A DNA stretch of 64,000 nucleotides, taken from assembly GCF_022637395.1 (NCBI RefSeq), contig NZ_CP093337.1, positions 124,001 to 188,000 of the forward strand, read 5' to 3'. Under the pieces are notes generated by a model. The model was not told the DNA's origin, searched no databases, and saw nothing but the letters and a program-made list of their open reading frames with translations. The position numbers and the translations under genes are program-made. Positions within the stretch are counted from its first letter, which is position 1. Every line of letters begins with the position of its first letter. The stretch comes from Shinella sp. H4-D48 (GTDB lineage: Bacteria > Pseudomonadota > Alphaproteobacteria > Rhizobiales > Rhizobiaceae). Positions 16,721 through 25,248 of the stretch are shown here, one piece after another.

Positions 16721-17430
16721 TGGCGCTGCTCGAGACCCGTGGCCTGACGGCCTTTTATGGCGACTTCCAGGCGTTGTTCGGCGTCGATATCGCGCTCGAC
16801 GAAGGCGAAACGGTCGCCGTGATCGGCGCCAACGGTGCGGGCAAGTCGACCCTGCTGCGGTCGATTTCCGGCCTCATCCGCAATGTGCCCGGGCAAATCC
16901 GTTTCGATGGCCGGGAGATCGGCGGGCTTGCCGCACCCGATGTCCTCCAACTGGGTATCGCCATGGTGCCGGAAGGGCGCCGGCTCTTTCCGTCGCTCTC
17001 CGTCGAGGAAAACCTGCTGATCGGCAGATACGGCCGCGTCGGCAACGGCGCGTGGTCGCTCGATGCAATTTATGACCTCTTTCCCGTGCTGAAGGAGCGC
17101 CGCCACCAGCCCGGCACGGCTCTCTCGGGCGGGCAGCAGCAGATGGTAGCGATCGGCCGCGGACTGATGTCCAATCCGCGTGTGCTGCTCTGCGACGAGG
17201 TAAGCCTGGGCCTTGCCCCGGTGGTCGTCCGGGACATCTACGCGGCTTTTCCGAAAATCCGCGCGACCGGCGCATCCATCGTCATCATCGAACAGGACAT
17301 CGGCCAGGCACTGAAGGTTGCCGATCGGGTCTATTGCATGATGGAGGGACGGGTGACGCTTTCGGGCACGCCGGCAACGCTGAGCCGCGAGGATATCCAC
17401 GCCGCCTATTTCGGAGCTCATGCGCGATGA
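16720..17430 (+). CDS. ABC importer ATPase B2 (LivF type)
   Basis: 236 residues from ATG 16720, sharing one base with the preceding TGA. Walker [10 protein letters not shown], signature [15 protein letters not shown], Walker B VLLCDEVSLGLAP. It is a paralogue of the ATPase at 5373-6104. It completes the ATPase pair of importer B. Confidence 0.92.
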   Translation: MALLETRGLTAFYGDFQALFGVDIALDEGETVAVIGANGAGKSTLLRSISGLIRNVPGQIRFDGREIGGLAAPDVLQLGIAMVPEGRRLFPSLSVEENLLIGRYGRVGNGAWSLDAIYDLFPVLKERRHQPGTALSGGQQQMVAIGRGLMSNPRVLLCDEVSLGLAPVVVRDIYAAFPKIRATGASIVIIEQDIGQALKVADRVYCMMEGRVTLSGTPATLSREDIHAAYFGAHAR

Positions 17431-18290
17431 ACTGGATCGACACCATCATTCAGGGCATTCTGCTCGGCGGCCTGTATGCGCTCTTTGCGGCGGGCCTCGC
17501 CCTTGTCTTCGGCATCATGCGGCTGGTCAATCTCGCGCATGGCGACCTCATCGTGCTTGCCGCCTTCCTGATCCTTTTGCTGGTTTCGGCGCTCGGCCTC
17601 AATCCTTTCATTGCCACCGCGGCCGCGCTGCCGGTGATGTTCGTGCTCGGCTGGGCGATGCAATTCCTCGTGCTCAACCGCACGCTCGGCAACGACATCC
17701 TGCCGCCACTGCTGGTGACCTTCGGCCTTTCGGTGGTGATCCAGAACGGCCTGCTCGAGGGCTTTTCGGCCGATAGCCGCCGGATCTCGGCAGGCGCTCT
17801 GGAAACGGCGTCGCTCCAGATCGGCCCTATCAGCATCGGCACCATGCCGCTTCTGACCTTCCTGTCGGCGGTGGGCGTCATCGTCGCGCTCAACCTCATC
17901 TTCTATCGCACGTCGCTTGGCCGGGCCTTCCGCGCCACCTCGGATGACAGCGCAACGGCCGGCCTGATGGGCATCCGCGCCGAGCGCATCTTCGCCACCG
18001 CTACCGGCCTTGCCATGATGGTGGTGACGATTGCAGCACTCTATCTCGGCACGCGCGCCAATTTCGATCCGACCATGGGACCGGCCCGGCTGATCTATGC
18101 CTTCGAGGCCGTCATCATCGGCGGGCTCGGCTCCTTCTGGGGCACGCTCGCCGGCGGCATCATCATCGGCGTGGCACAGACCGTGGGCGCGACGATCAAT
18201 CCGGAATGGCAGATTCTTGCGGGCCATATCGCCTTCCTGCTGGTGCTGCTGGTTAGGCCGCGCGGCCTTTTCCCACGGGCGGTGGACTGA
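17427..18290 (+). CDS. ABC importer permease B1 (LivH type)
   Basis: 287 residues. It begins MNWIDTIIQGILLGGLYALF with LivH motif GIMRLVNLAHGDLIVL. About eight hydrophobic segments are seen, and AFEAVIIGGLGSFWGTLAGG is near the end. The ATG overlaps the upstream stop (ATGA). It is a paralogue of the permease at 6091-6948. Confidence 0.92.
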   Translation: MNWIDTIIQGILLGGLYALFAAGLALVFGIMRLVNLAHGDLIVLAAFLILLLVSALGLNPFIATAAALPVMFVLGWAMQFLVLNRTLGNDILPPLLVTFGLSVVIQNGLLEGFSADSRRISAGALETASLQIGPISIGTMPLLTFLSAVGVIVALNLIFYRTSLGRAFRATSDDSATAGLMGIRAERIFATATGLAMMVVTIAALYLGTRANFDPTMGPARLIYAFEAVIIGGLGSFWGTLAGGIIIGVAQTVGATINPEWQILAGHIAFLLVLLVRPRGLFPRAVD

Positions 18291-18291
18291 C

Positions 18292-19377
18292 ATGAGCGAT
18301 CATATTTCCTCATCCTCCTGGACCGTTTCGACCCGCACGCGCGGCTCCGCCTTTTCTATGCTGGCGATCCTCGCGCTTGTGGCGCTCGCCTTTACCGCCC
18401 CGCTGTTCGTCTCGCGTTCGGTGGTGCAGGACCTGTTTTTCATCCTGACCATGCTGGTGCTGGCGCAATGCTGGAACCTGCTTGCGGGTTATGCAGGACT
18501 GGTTTCCGTCGGCCAGCAGGCCTTTGTCGGCTTCGGCGCCTATGCGATGTTTGCCGGCGTCAGCCTGCTCGGCATGGACCCGATGGCCGCCATCCTGCTC
18601 GGCGGGCTCGCGGCGCTGGCACTGTCGGTGCCCACGGCCTTCTTCGTTTTCCGCCTGCAGGGCGCCTATTTCGCCATCGGCACCTGGGTCATCGCCGAGA
18701 TCGTGCGGCTTTCGCTGGCGCAGTGGAAGGCGCTCGGCGGCGGCACAGGAACCTCGCTGCCGTCGGGCGCGACCCGCGACATGATCGGCGTGCGCTTGGT
18801 CGCGGATCTGCTTGGCGTGCGCGGGCCGCAGGCCACCGATATCGTCTGCTACTGGCTGGCGCTGCTTCTGGCGGTCGTTACCATCGGTTCGATCTACAAG
18901 CTGCTGCGCTCGAAGCAGGGCCTGGGGCTTGCCGCAGTGCGCGACAACCGCGAGGCGGCGCGCTCCGTCGGCGTCGACCCGACCTGGACGAAATCCTTCG
19001 TCTATCTGGTGGCGGCGCTTGCCACCGGGCTCGCCGGTGCGCTGATCTATGTGCAGAAGGCGCGTATTTCGCCGGATGCCGCCTTCTCCGTTCCCGACTG
19101 GACCGCCTATGTGATCTTCATCGTGGTGATCGGCGGCATCGGCACGATAGAGGGACCGATCATCGGCGTGATCGTGTTCTACATCCTGCAGAACCTGCTG
19201 GCCGATTACGGCTCCTGGTATCTGCTGATTCTCGGCCTCATCGGCATCCTGGTCATGCTGTTTGCGCCGCGTGGCCTGTGGGGCCTGTTTACCGACCGCA
19301 CCGGAATCCAGCTCTTTCCCGTCCGCCGCATCCTGGCGGGCCAGCCCAAACCCAAAGACATCAGAGGGAGTGACTGA
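18292..19377 (+). CDS. ABC importer permease B2 (LivM type)
   Basis: 361 residues from ATG 18292, one base after the LivH stop. A polar serine-rich N-terminus precedes the first membrane helix. It has LivM signatures WNLLAGYAGLVSVGQQAF and GAYFAIGTWVIAEIV, the ATPase-contact loop AVRDNREAARSVGVD and VIGGIGTIEGP. It is a paralogue of the permease at 6953-7996. Its last base is shared with the start of the phenol hydroxylase gene. Confidence 0.92.
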   Translation: MSDHISSSSWTVSTRTRGSAFSMLAILALVALAFTAPLFVSRSVVQDLFFILTMLVLAQCWNLLAGYAGLVSVGQQAFVGFGAYAMFAGVSLLGMDPMAAILLGGLAALALSVPTAFFVFRLQGAYFAIGTWVIAEIVRLSLAQWKALGGGTGTSLPSGATRDMIGVRLVADLLGVRGPQATDIVCYWLALLLAVVTIGSIYKLLRSKQGLGLAAVRDNREAARSVGVDPTWTKSFVYLVAALATGLAGALIYVQKARISPDAAFSVPDWTAYVIFIVVIGGIGTIEGPIIGVIVFYILQNLLADYGSWYLLILGLIGILVMLFAPRGLWGLFTDRTGIQLFPVRRILAGQPKPKDIRGSD

Positions 19378-21131
19378 TGGCCGATATCGAAACCGACGTC
19401 CTGATCATTGGAACCGGCCCCGCCGGCTCGGCGACCGCCGCGCTGCTTGCGAGCTACGGCGTCGAGAACATGGCGATCAACCGCTACCGCTGGCTGGCCA
19501 ATACGCCGCGCGCCCACATTACAAACCAGCGCACGATGGAGGTGCTGCGCGACCTCGGCCGCGAGGTCGAGGCGGAAGGCTACCTCCACGCCAGCCCGCA
19601 GGAAATCATGGGCGAGAATGTGTTCTGCACCGCGATCGCCGGCGAAGAACTCGGCCGTCTCAAGACCTGGGGCACGCATCCGACGTCGAAGGCCGAGCAT
19701 CTGCTCTCCTCGCCGAGCGAGATGAACGACCTGCCGCAGACCTTCATGGAGCCGCTTCTCTTCAAGACGGCGTGCGCGCGTGGCACGCAGGCGCGCATGT
19801 CGATGGAATATATCAGCCACGTGCAGGATGCCGAGGGCGTGACGACCACCTGCCGCGACCGGCTGACCGGTAAGGACTTCACCGTCCGCTCGAAATATCT
19901 TGTCGGTGCCGACGGCGGCAATTCCCTGGTGGCGCAGCATCTCGGCCTGCCCTTCGAGGGCAAGATGGGTGTCGCCGGCTCGATGAACATCCTGTTCAAG
20001 GCCGATCTCGCCCGCTACGTCGCCCATCGCCCCTCGGTACTCTACTGGGTGCTGCAGCCGGGCTCGAATGTCGGCGGCATCGGCATGGGTCTGGTGCGCA
20101 TGATCCGTCCATGGAACGAGTGGCTCATCAACTGGGGCTATGACATCAGCCAGGGCGTGCCCGATGTCGACAATGCCTTTGCCGAGGGCGTGGCCCGCGA
20201 CCTGATCGGCGATCCCGATATCGACATCGAGATCACCTCGGTCTCCACCTGGACGGTCAACAACTGTTACGCCACGCGCACACAGAAGGGCCGCGTCTTC
20301 TGCATGGGCGATGCGATCCACCGTCATCCGCCGTCGAACGGGCTCGGTTCCAACACTTCGATCCAGGACGGTTTCAACCTCGCCTGGAAGCTCGCCATGG
20401 TGCTGAAGGGCCAAGCCGGCCCCGGCCTGCTTGAAACGTATAGCGAGGAGCGCGCGCCCATCGCCAAGCAGATCGTCACGCGCGCCAACCAGTCGATCGA
20501 GGAGTTCGGGCCGATCTTCGGCGCGCTCGGTCTGCTCGATTCCATCGATCCGGTGAAGATGCAGGAGAACATGGATCGCCGCTGTGACGACGGAAGCGCT
20601 GCCGAAAATCAGCGTGCGGCGTTGCGCGAGGCCATTGCCTTCAAGGTCTATGAGTTCGACGCCCATGGCGTGGAAATGAACCACCGTTACAAATCGGCAG
20701 GCGTTGAGACCGACGGCCAGCCCGAGCCGGCGTTCACCCGCAATCCGGAACTGCATTTCGAACAGACCACCTGGCCGGGTGCGCGGCTGCCGCATGCCTG
20801 GTTGTTCGGCGAGGGCAACCGCAAGGCCTCCACGCTCGATCTGTGCGGCCATGGGAAGTTTACGCTCCTGACCGGTATCGGCGGGCAGGCGTGGGTCGAT
20901 GCGGCCGAGATACTGTCGGCGGAACTCGGCCTGCCGCTTGTGGCCCACGTCATCGGGCCGCGGCAGACCTGGCAGGATCATTACGGCGACTGGGCGCGGG
21001 CCCGCGAGGTGGGCGATGCCGGCGTGGTGCTGGTCCGGCCCGATCATCACGTCGCATGGCGCTCGGAAGGGTTGGCGGCTGACCCCGCTGGCGAACTGCG
21101 CCGTGTACTGAAGACAATTCTGGATCTGTGA
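19377..21131 (+). CDS. FAD-dependent phenol/chlorophenol hydroxylase (TfdB-like)
   Basis: 584 residues, about the length of TfdB (598). FAD-binding motif VLIIGTGPAGSATAALLA is at the N-terminus. The substrate-side motif PRAHITNQRTMEVLRDLG, DG motif VGADGGNSLV, and GD motif FCMGDAIHRHPPSNGLGSN with TSIQDGFNLAWKLA are all very close to remembered 2,4-dichlorophenol 6-monooxygenase sequence. So is the C-terminal thioredoxin-like LTGIGGQAWVDAA. It hydroxylates a phenol ortho to OH using NADPH and O2, giving a catechol or hydroxyquinol for the adjoining intradiol dioxygenase. The start overlaps the LivM stop by one base (TGATG). Whether the substrate carries chlorine cannot be told. Confidence 0.88.
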   Translation: MADIETDVLIIGTGPAGSATAALLASYGVENMAINRYRWLANTPRAHITNQRTMEVLRDLGREVEAEGYLHASPQEIMGENVFCTAIAGEELGRLKTWGTHPTSKAEHLLSSPSEMNDLPQTFMEPLLFKTACARGTQARMSMEYISHVQDAEGVTTTCRDRLTGKDFTVRSKYLVGADGGNSLVAQHLGLPFEGKMGVAGSMNILFKADLARYVAHRPSVLYWVLQPGSNVGGIGMGLVRMIRPWNEWLINWGYDISQGVPDVDNAFAEGVARDLIGDPDIDIEITSVSTWTVNNCYATRTQKGRVFCMGDAIHRHPPSNGLGSNTSIQDGFNLAWKLAMVLKGQAGPGLLETYSEERAPIAKQIVTRANQSIEEFGPIFGALGLLDSIDPVKMQENMDRRCDDGSAAENQRAALREAIAFKVYEFDAHGVEMNHRYKSAGVETDGQPEPAFTRNPELHFEQTTWPGARLPHAWLFGEGNRKASTLDLCGHGKFTLLTGIGGQAWVDAAEILSAELGLPLVAHVIGPRQTWQDHYGDWARAREVGDAGVVLVRPDHHVAWRSEGLAADPAGELRRVLKTILDL

Positions 21132-21138
21132 GGCGACG

Positions 21139-22023
21139 ATGGAAGCGCATGAGAAGGGTTATTTCACCGAAGAGAACTCCGTCGAGGTCGTGACCGGCCG
21201 CAATGCCGGCGCCAAGGACGCGCGCCTGAAGGAGGTGATGGAAGTCATCACCCGCAAGCTGCATGAGGCGGTGAAGGAACTGGAGCCGACGCAGGAGGAG
21301 TGGATGGAGGCGATCCTCTTCCTCACCCGCACCGGACAGATGTGCAACGAATGGCGGCAGGAGTTTATCCTGCTGTCGGACGTGCTGGGTGTGTCGATGC
21401 TGGTGGACGCGATCAACAACCGCAAGCCCTCCGGTGCGTCGGAGAGCACGGTGCTTGGCCCGTTCCACGTCGCCGACGCCCCGGAACTGCCGATGGGCGC
21501 CAATATCTGCCTCGACAGCAAGGGCGAGGACATGGTCATCGAGGGGCGTATCCTCGATACCGAGGGCAAGCCGATCGCCAATGCCGTCATCGATGTCTGG
21601 CAGGCCAATGACGAGGGCTTTTACGACGTGCAGCAGAAGGGCATCCAGCCCGATTTCAATCTGCGCGGCATCTTCCGCACGGGTCCGGACGGACATTACT
21701 GGTTCCGTGCCGTGAAGCCGAAATACTATCCGATCCCCGATGACGGGCCCGTCGGGCAGCTGCTCGGCCATCTCGGCCGCCACCCCTACCGCCCGGCGCA
21801 TCTGCACTACATCATCAGCGCCGATGGTTTCGAGACGCTGACGACACATATCTTCGATCCCGATGACCCCTATATCCACTCGGATGCGGTGTTCGGGGTC
21901 AAGGAAAGCCTGCTGGCGAAATTCGACCGGGTGAATGACCCGGCACGCGCGAAGGCCTACGAATTCGACGGCGAATTCTGGGAAGTCAAACACGACTTCG
22001 TGCTGGCGCGCGACCACGCCTGA
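21139..22023 (+). CDS. Intradiol dioxygenase 2 (hydroxyquinol/chlorocatechol type)
   Basis: 294 residues, 7 bases after the hydroxylase gene. It has a dioxygenase_N helical domain (about 30-115) and a catalytic domain with iron ligands Tyr162 (EGFYDV), Tyr197 (KYYPIPDDGP), His221 and His223 (RPAHLH). The spacing is identical to that in the first dioxygenase. It is a clear but diverged paralogue of the protein at 12774-13634 (for example LGPFHVADAP against RGPFYRADAP). Pairing with a TfdB-like hydroxylase suggests it cleaves that enzyme's product. Two non-identical enzymes in one operon suggest different ring substituents. Confidence 0.9.
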   Translation: MEAHEKGYFTEENSVEVVTGRNAGAKDARLKEVMEVITRKLHEAVKELEPTQEEWMEAILFLTRTGQMCNEWRQEFILLSDVLGVSMLVDAINNRKPSGASESTVLGPFHVADAPELPMGANICLDSKGEDMVIEGRILDTEGKPIANAVIDVWQANDEGFYDVQQKGIQPDFNLRGIFRTGPDGHYWFRAVKPKYYPIPDDGPVGQLLGHLGRHPYRPAHLHYIISADGFETLTTHIFDPDDPYIHSDAVFGVKESLLAKFDRVNDPARAKAYEFDGEFWEVKHDFVLARDHA

Positions 22024-22094
22024 CAAAGGCATTTTTGCAGGAAGCGGGGGCGGATGCGCGGGTTGCATTCGCCCCCGTTTTCGTTCTGCCGTTG

Positions 22095-23087
22095 TCATTC
22101 CCCCGAATGGATGCGCTCGCGCTCGCCCATGAACGGTCCCTGCACCCACTGGATCGTCTTTTCGTGCTTCTCCACCGCGCGGCGAAGTTCGGCGAACTCC
22201 CGGCGCATATGGCCGAGAAACTTGCGGCCGGCGGGGTTTGAGTAGGGTTTCTTGCGCGTCATGACGCCGAGCACGCGCTCGGGCTGGGGAATATCGAGCG
22301 GGATGATGCTGATCTTGTTTTCGCCGCGGAAGGCGTGGACGACGGAATGCGGCAGGATCGCCAGCGCGTCCGTGCCGGCAAGATAATTCACGACACTCAG
22401 GAGCGAGCCGCCGGCATAGCGCAGCGACACCTCCGCCAGCCCCAGCGTCAGCAGGATATTGTGCAGGTCAAGTACCAGCGGCGAGCCCGGCAGCGGCGCG
22501 ATCCAGGGATAGTTGACGATGTCCTCGGTCGCGAGGGTGCGCTTACGCACCAGGGGATGGCCGGCGCCGCAGGTCAGCACGTTGCGCGCCGTCAGGATCG
22601 GCTCGAAATGCAGGTCGGCGCGCAGGTCGACGGAACCCGTCGGGGTCACCGCAAGGTCGATCTGGCCGGAATCCAGTTCCGCCACGAGGTCGGGATAGTT
22701 GCCGTAGGACTGGTAGACCATGATGCCCGGCTCGCCGCGCTGGAACGAGGCGATCATCGGCGACACCACCGCATCCATGAAGAAGGGCACACCGCCGATC
22801 CGTACCCGCCCCGAAGAGCCAGACTTGAAGCTGCGGACGATTTCCATCGCCTTGCGCGACGATGCCAGAATGGCCTTGCCCTGCTGGCCGAGCTGCTCGC
22901 CGAGCGGTGTCGGCTGCATCGGCCGCCGGCCGGACACGAAGAGCGGTTCGCCGATACGCTTTTCCAGAATCGAAAGGGTGCGCGACACCGCCGACTGCGT
23001 CATGCCGAGCATGGCGGCCGCTTCGGTCACGCCGCCTGTCTCGATGACGGCCGCAAGCTGAACAAGGTGGGCTTCGACGATCTTCAT
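22095..23087 (-). CDS. LysR-family regulator 2 of the aromatic block
   Basis: 330 residues. Winged HTH in HLVQLAAVIETGGVTEAAAM...TQSAVSRTLSILEKRIGEPLF, then an effector-binding domain. It is a paralogue of the regulator at 11743-12693. It ends convergently against dioxygenase 2 and is divergent from the PcpA-like dioxygenase gene, its likely target. A dyad symmetrical LysR box lies across its own start codon, implying autorepression. Confidence 0.92.
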   Translation of the reverse strand: MKIVEAHLVQLAAVIETGGVTEAAAMLGMTQSAVSRTLSILEKRIGEPLFVSGRRPMQPTPLGEQLGQQGKAILASSRKAMEIVRSFKSGSSGRVRIGGVPFFMDAVVSPMIASFQRGEPGIMVYQSYGNYPDLVAELDSGQIDLAVTPTGSVDLRADLHFEPILTARNVLTCGAGHPLVRKRTLATEDIVNYPWIAPLPGSPLVLDLHNILLTLGLAEVSLRYAGGSLLSVVNYLAGTDALAILPHSVVHAFRGENKISIIPLDIPQPERVLGVMTRKKPYSNPAGRKFLGHMRREFAELRRAVEKHEKTIQWVQGPFMGERERIHSGE

Positions 23088-23100
23088 AGCAAATTGCTAT
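23086..23100 (+). promoter_or_regulatory. LysR-type operator (T-N11-A dyad) over the lysR 2 start
   Basis: ATAGCAA-A-TTGCTAT is a perfect 7-bp inverted repeat with a single central base. T23087 and A23099 give the canonical T-N11-A LysR spacing. It overlaps the regulator's start codon (complement of 23085-23087) and lies about 150 bp before the PcpA-like gene. Confidence 0.65.
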
Positions 23101-23251
23101 AGCTTGTATGAACAAAGTCAATCACCGGCGGGCTTGATTGGCTATATTGGGGACAATCACGGACGGCTTGCGACAGGCGGGCTCCAGCCGTGGTTCCCGA
23201 AGCGGTGGAGGAACCGCATCCGGAATTGCAATGTCTTTGGAGGAGGACACC

Positions 23252-24208
23252 ATGGCCCTTGTCAGCGGCTATCATCACCTGACGCTCTGCACCGACGGCG
23301 TGCAGGAGGATTACGACTTCTATACGAAGGTGCTCGGGCTCTATTCGGTCAAGCGCACCGTGCTGTTCGACGGGACCATCCCCGTCTATCACCTCTATTA
23401 TGGCTCGCGGAACGGCGATGCCTCGACCATCATCACCACCTTCCCCTTCCGCAAGCCGGCGGTTTTCGGCAAGCGCGGCACCAACCAGTCGAAGATCATC
23501 CAGCAGGCCATTCCGGTCGGCTCGGCCGATTACTGGATCGACCGGCTGAACGAAAAGGGCGTCGAAGCCGCCAAGACGTCGCGATTCGGCATCACGCGTG
23601 TAGCCTTCAAGCATCCGTGCGGCATTCCGCATGAGCTTGTCGAAAGCCCGGCCGACAACCGTCCGTCGATCGTCAACGAGGCGCGGGGCGTGAAGGCCGA
23701 GCACGGCATCAAGGGCATCTATGGCGCGGCCATCGCCGTCTTCGACCGCACCGCGATGGACGATTTCCTCGGCGTCGGCATGTCGATGACGAAGGAAGCC
23801 GACAGCGACGAGGGCCTGATGTTCTCCGTGCCGAATGCCGGCGGGCCGAACAGCATCGTCGAAGTGCTGCATGAATCCAGTGGCCCGCAGGGCACCTGGA
23901 CGCTGGCCGGCGGCACGATCCACCACCTCGCGCTCAACACCGGCAACGAGGAAAACCAGCTCAAACTCAAGGCGCATCTGGAAGGTCTCGGCTTCACCGA
24001 CGTGTCGGATCAGAAGGACCGCAACTACTTCAAGTCCTGCTATGTCCGCTCGCCCGGCGGCGCGCTGTTCGAGATCGCCTGGTCGGTCGAAGGTGGCTGG
24101 GCGCTGGACGAGCCGGCCGATCAGATCGGCACGACGCTGGTCTTCCCGCCATGGTTCGAAGATCGCCGGCAGGAGCTGATTGCAGGTCTCGAGCCCGCAA
24201 AATTCTGA
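23252..24208 (+). CDS. PcpA/LinE-like (chloro)hydroquinone ring-cleavage dioxygenase
   Basis: 318 residues from ATG 23252, after GGAGGAGG. Two vicinal-oxygen-chelate repeats are present. Text such as VKRTVLFDGTIPVYHLYY, KRGTNQ, GTWTLAGGTIHH and RNYF.S.YVRSPGG..FE follows Sphingobium PcpA closely. The iron(II) ligands His9, His225 and Glu274 each align two residues before PcpA His11, His227 and Glu276. Family members cleave hydroquinones (not catechols) at C1-C2. Bacillus MhqO and MhqA belong to the same group. The next gene, a hydrolase, mirrors MhqD. Likely role: cleaving or detoxifying a hydroquinone. The substrate is inferred. Confidence 0.87.
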   Translation: MALVSGYHHLTLCTDGVQEDYDFYTKVLGLYSVKRTVLFDGTIPVYHLYYGSRNGDASTIITTFPFRKPAVFGKRGTNQSKIIQQAIPVGSADYWIDRLNEKGVEAAKTSRFGITRVAFKHPCGIPHELVESPADNRPSIVNEARGVKAEHGIKGIYGAAIAVFDRTAMDDFLGVGMSMTKEADSDEGLMFSVPNAGGPNSIVEVLHESSGPQGTWTLAGGTIHHLALNTGNEENQLKLKAHLEGLGFTDVSDQKDRNYFKSCYVRSPGGALFEIAWSVEGGWALDEPADQIGTTLVFPPWFEDRRQELIAGLEPAKF

Positions 24209-24218
24209 GCCCGGCGCC

Positions 24219-24863
24219 ATGTCGAACCACGACACGCCACTCCTCCTCGGTGCGAGCCCCGGGGAGGCCCTGGTGCACTGCGTCTTCATCCACGGGCGTA
24301 CCCAGTCGCCGGAGGATATGGTCGAGCAGGTGATCTCCAAGCTCAATGTGCCGGGCGTTGCCTTCGTGCTGCCGCGGGCCCGCGGCAACAGCTGGTATGA
24401 CGCGCGCGCGACCGACGTGCTGACGGAGCACACCCGCAAACAGCTGGAGCAGTCGGTTGCCTATGTCAGGCAGCTTGTCGGCGATCTTCCCGGCACAAGG
24501 GATCACGCCAGGCCGCTTCTCATCGGCGGCTTCAGCCAGGGAGCGTGCCTTGCGATCGAATATGCGATGCGTCACGGCCCCTGGAGCGGTGCGCTTGCAA
24601 GCCTTACGGGGTGCCGTGTCGGCACGCCGGATTGCGACCGCCCCTTTGCCGATCTGGATCGTCTGCCGGCCTATCTCACCGGGTCCGACAAGGATCCCTG
24701 GATTCCGGTCGATGCCTTTGCTCAGGCGGCTGCTGCGCTCGCCCGCGCGCGGGCGAGCCTTCACTGCGATGTTCTGCCCGACAGGTCGCACGAGGTCTCG
24801 GCGACCGAGATCGCGCAGTTCGAGAAGATGCTGCGCGGGCTTTCGCACCAAAGCTGGTGGTAA
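24219..24863 (+). CDS. Carboxylesterase/phospholipase-family hydrolase (MhqD-like)
   Basis: 214 residues, 10 bases after the dioxygenase. Alpha/beta hydrolase of the abhydrolase_2 type: FIHGRTQSPEDM oxyanion region, nucleophile GGFSQGA with Ser106, acid in GSDKDPWIP (Asp157 or Asp159) and His191 in RSHEVS. It matches the size and motif set of the MhqD hydrolases that accompany MhqO ring-cleavage enzymes in Firmicutes, and of hydrolases beside LinE/PcpA-type genes. It probably hydrolyses the ring-cleavage product or a related ester. The exact reaction is unproved for the family. Confidence 0.83.
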   Translation: MSNHDTPLLLGASPGEALVHCVFIHGRTQSPEDMVEQVISKLNVPGVAFVLPRARGNSWYDARATDVLTEHTRKQLEQSVAYVRQLVGDLPGTRDHARPLLIGGFSQGACLAIEYAMRHGPWSGALASLTGCRVGTPDCDRPFADLDRLPAYLTGSDKDPWIPVDAFAQAAAALARARASLHCDVLPDRSHEVSATEIAQFEKMLRGLSHQSWW

Positions 24864-24901
24864 GCGCTTGAACCGGGCGCTGGTTGCGCCCGGTGCCTTG
24901 C

Positions 24902-25207
24902 TCATTCGCTCAGAAAATCCGCCATTTCGACCTGATAGAAGGTCTTGGTGCGCGGGCCGGAGAGGATCGGGTCAATGCGGCGCACGCATTCCTGATAGTG
25001 TGCGGTCTTGCGGTGCTCGTCGACGGCTTCCGGCGAAGTGAACACTTCGTAGATCGTGAAGCTGTTTTCGTCTTCAGGATTGCGAAGCACGTCGAAGCGT
25101 ACATTGCCCGGCTCCTGCCGGGTGCCCTCGTAATTGATGCGGAACGCCTCGAGAAACTCCGCGGCATGGCCCGGCTTGACGTTGATGCTGACCATCTGGA
25201 TGAGCAT
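24902..25207 (-). CDS. lsrG: Phospho-AI-2 isomerase LsrG
   Basis: 101 residues, ABM-fold (PF03992). It follows E. coli LsrG along its length: INVKPGHAAEFLEAFR, EPGNVRFDVL, IYEVFTSPEAVDEHRKTAHY, LSGPRTK. LsrG isomerises phospho-DPD (phosphorylated AI-2) to 3-hydroxy-2,4-pentanedione-5-phosphate during signal breakdown. It is the last gene of the minus-strand lsrRKG unit, 41 bp after lsrK. Confidence 0.9.
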   Translation of the reverse strand: MLIQMVSINVKPGHAAEFLEAFRINYEGTRQEPGNVRFDVLRNPEDENSFTIYEVFTSPEAVDEHRKTAHYQECVRRIDPILSGPRTKTFYQVEMADFLSE

Positions 25208-25248
25208 GTCTTATTCCCTGTTATATGTTGAAGTCCTGGATGAAAGGG

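Noticed and set aside
19206-21050. Minus-strand open frame of 614 codons opposite the TfdB-like hydroxylase
   Set aside because: Same high-GC antisense artefact. The opposite strand has full FAD-hydroxylase motifs. Similar shadows at 3189-4820 and 42228-43667 were dismissed for the same reason.
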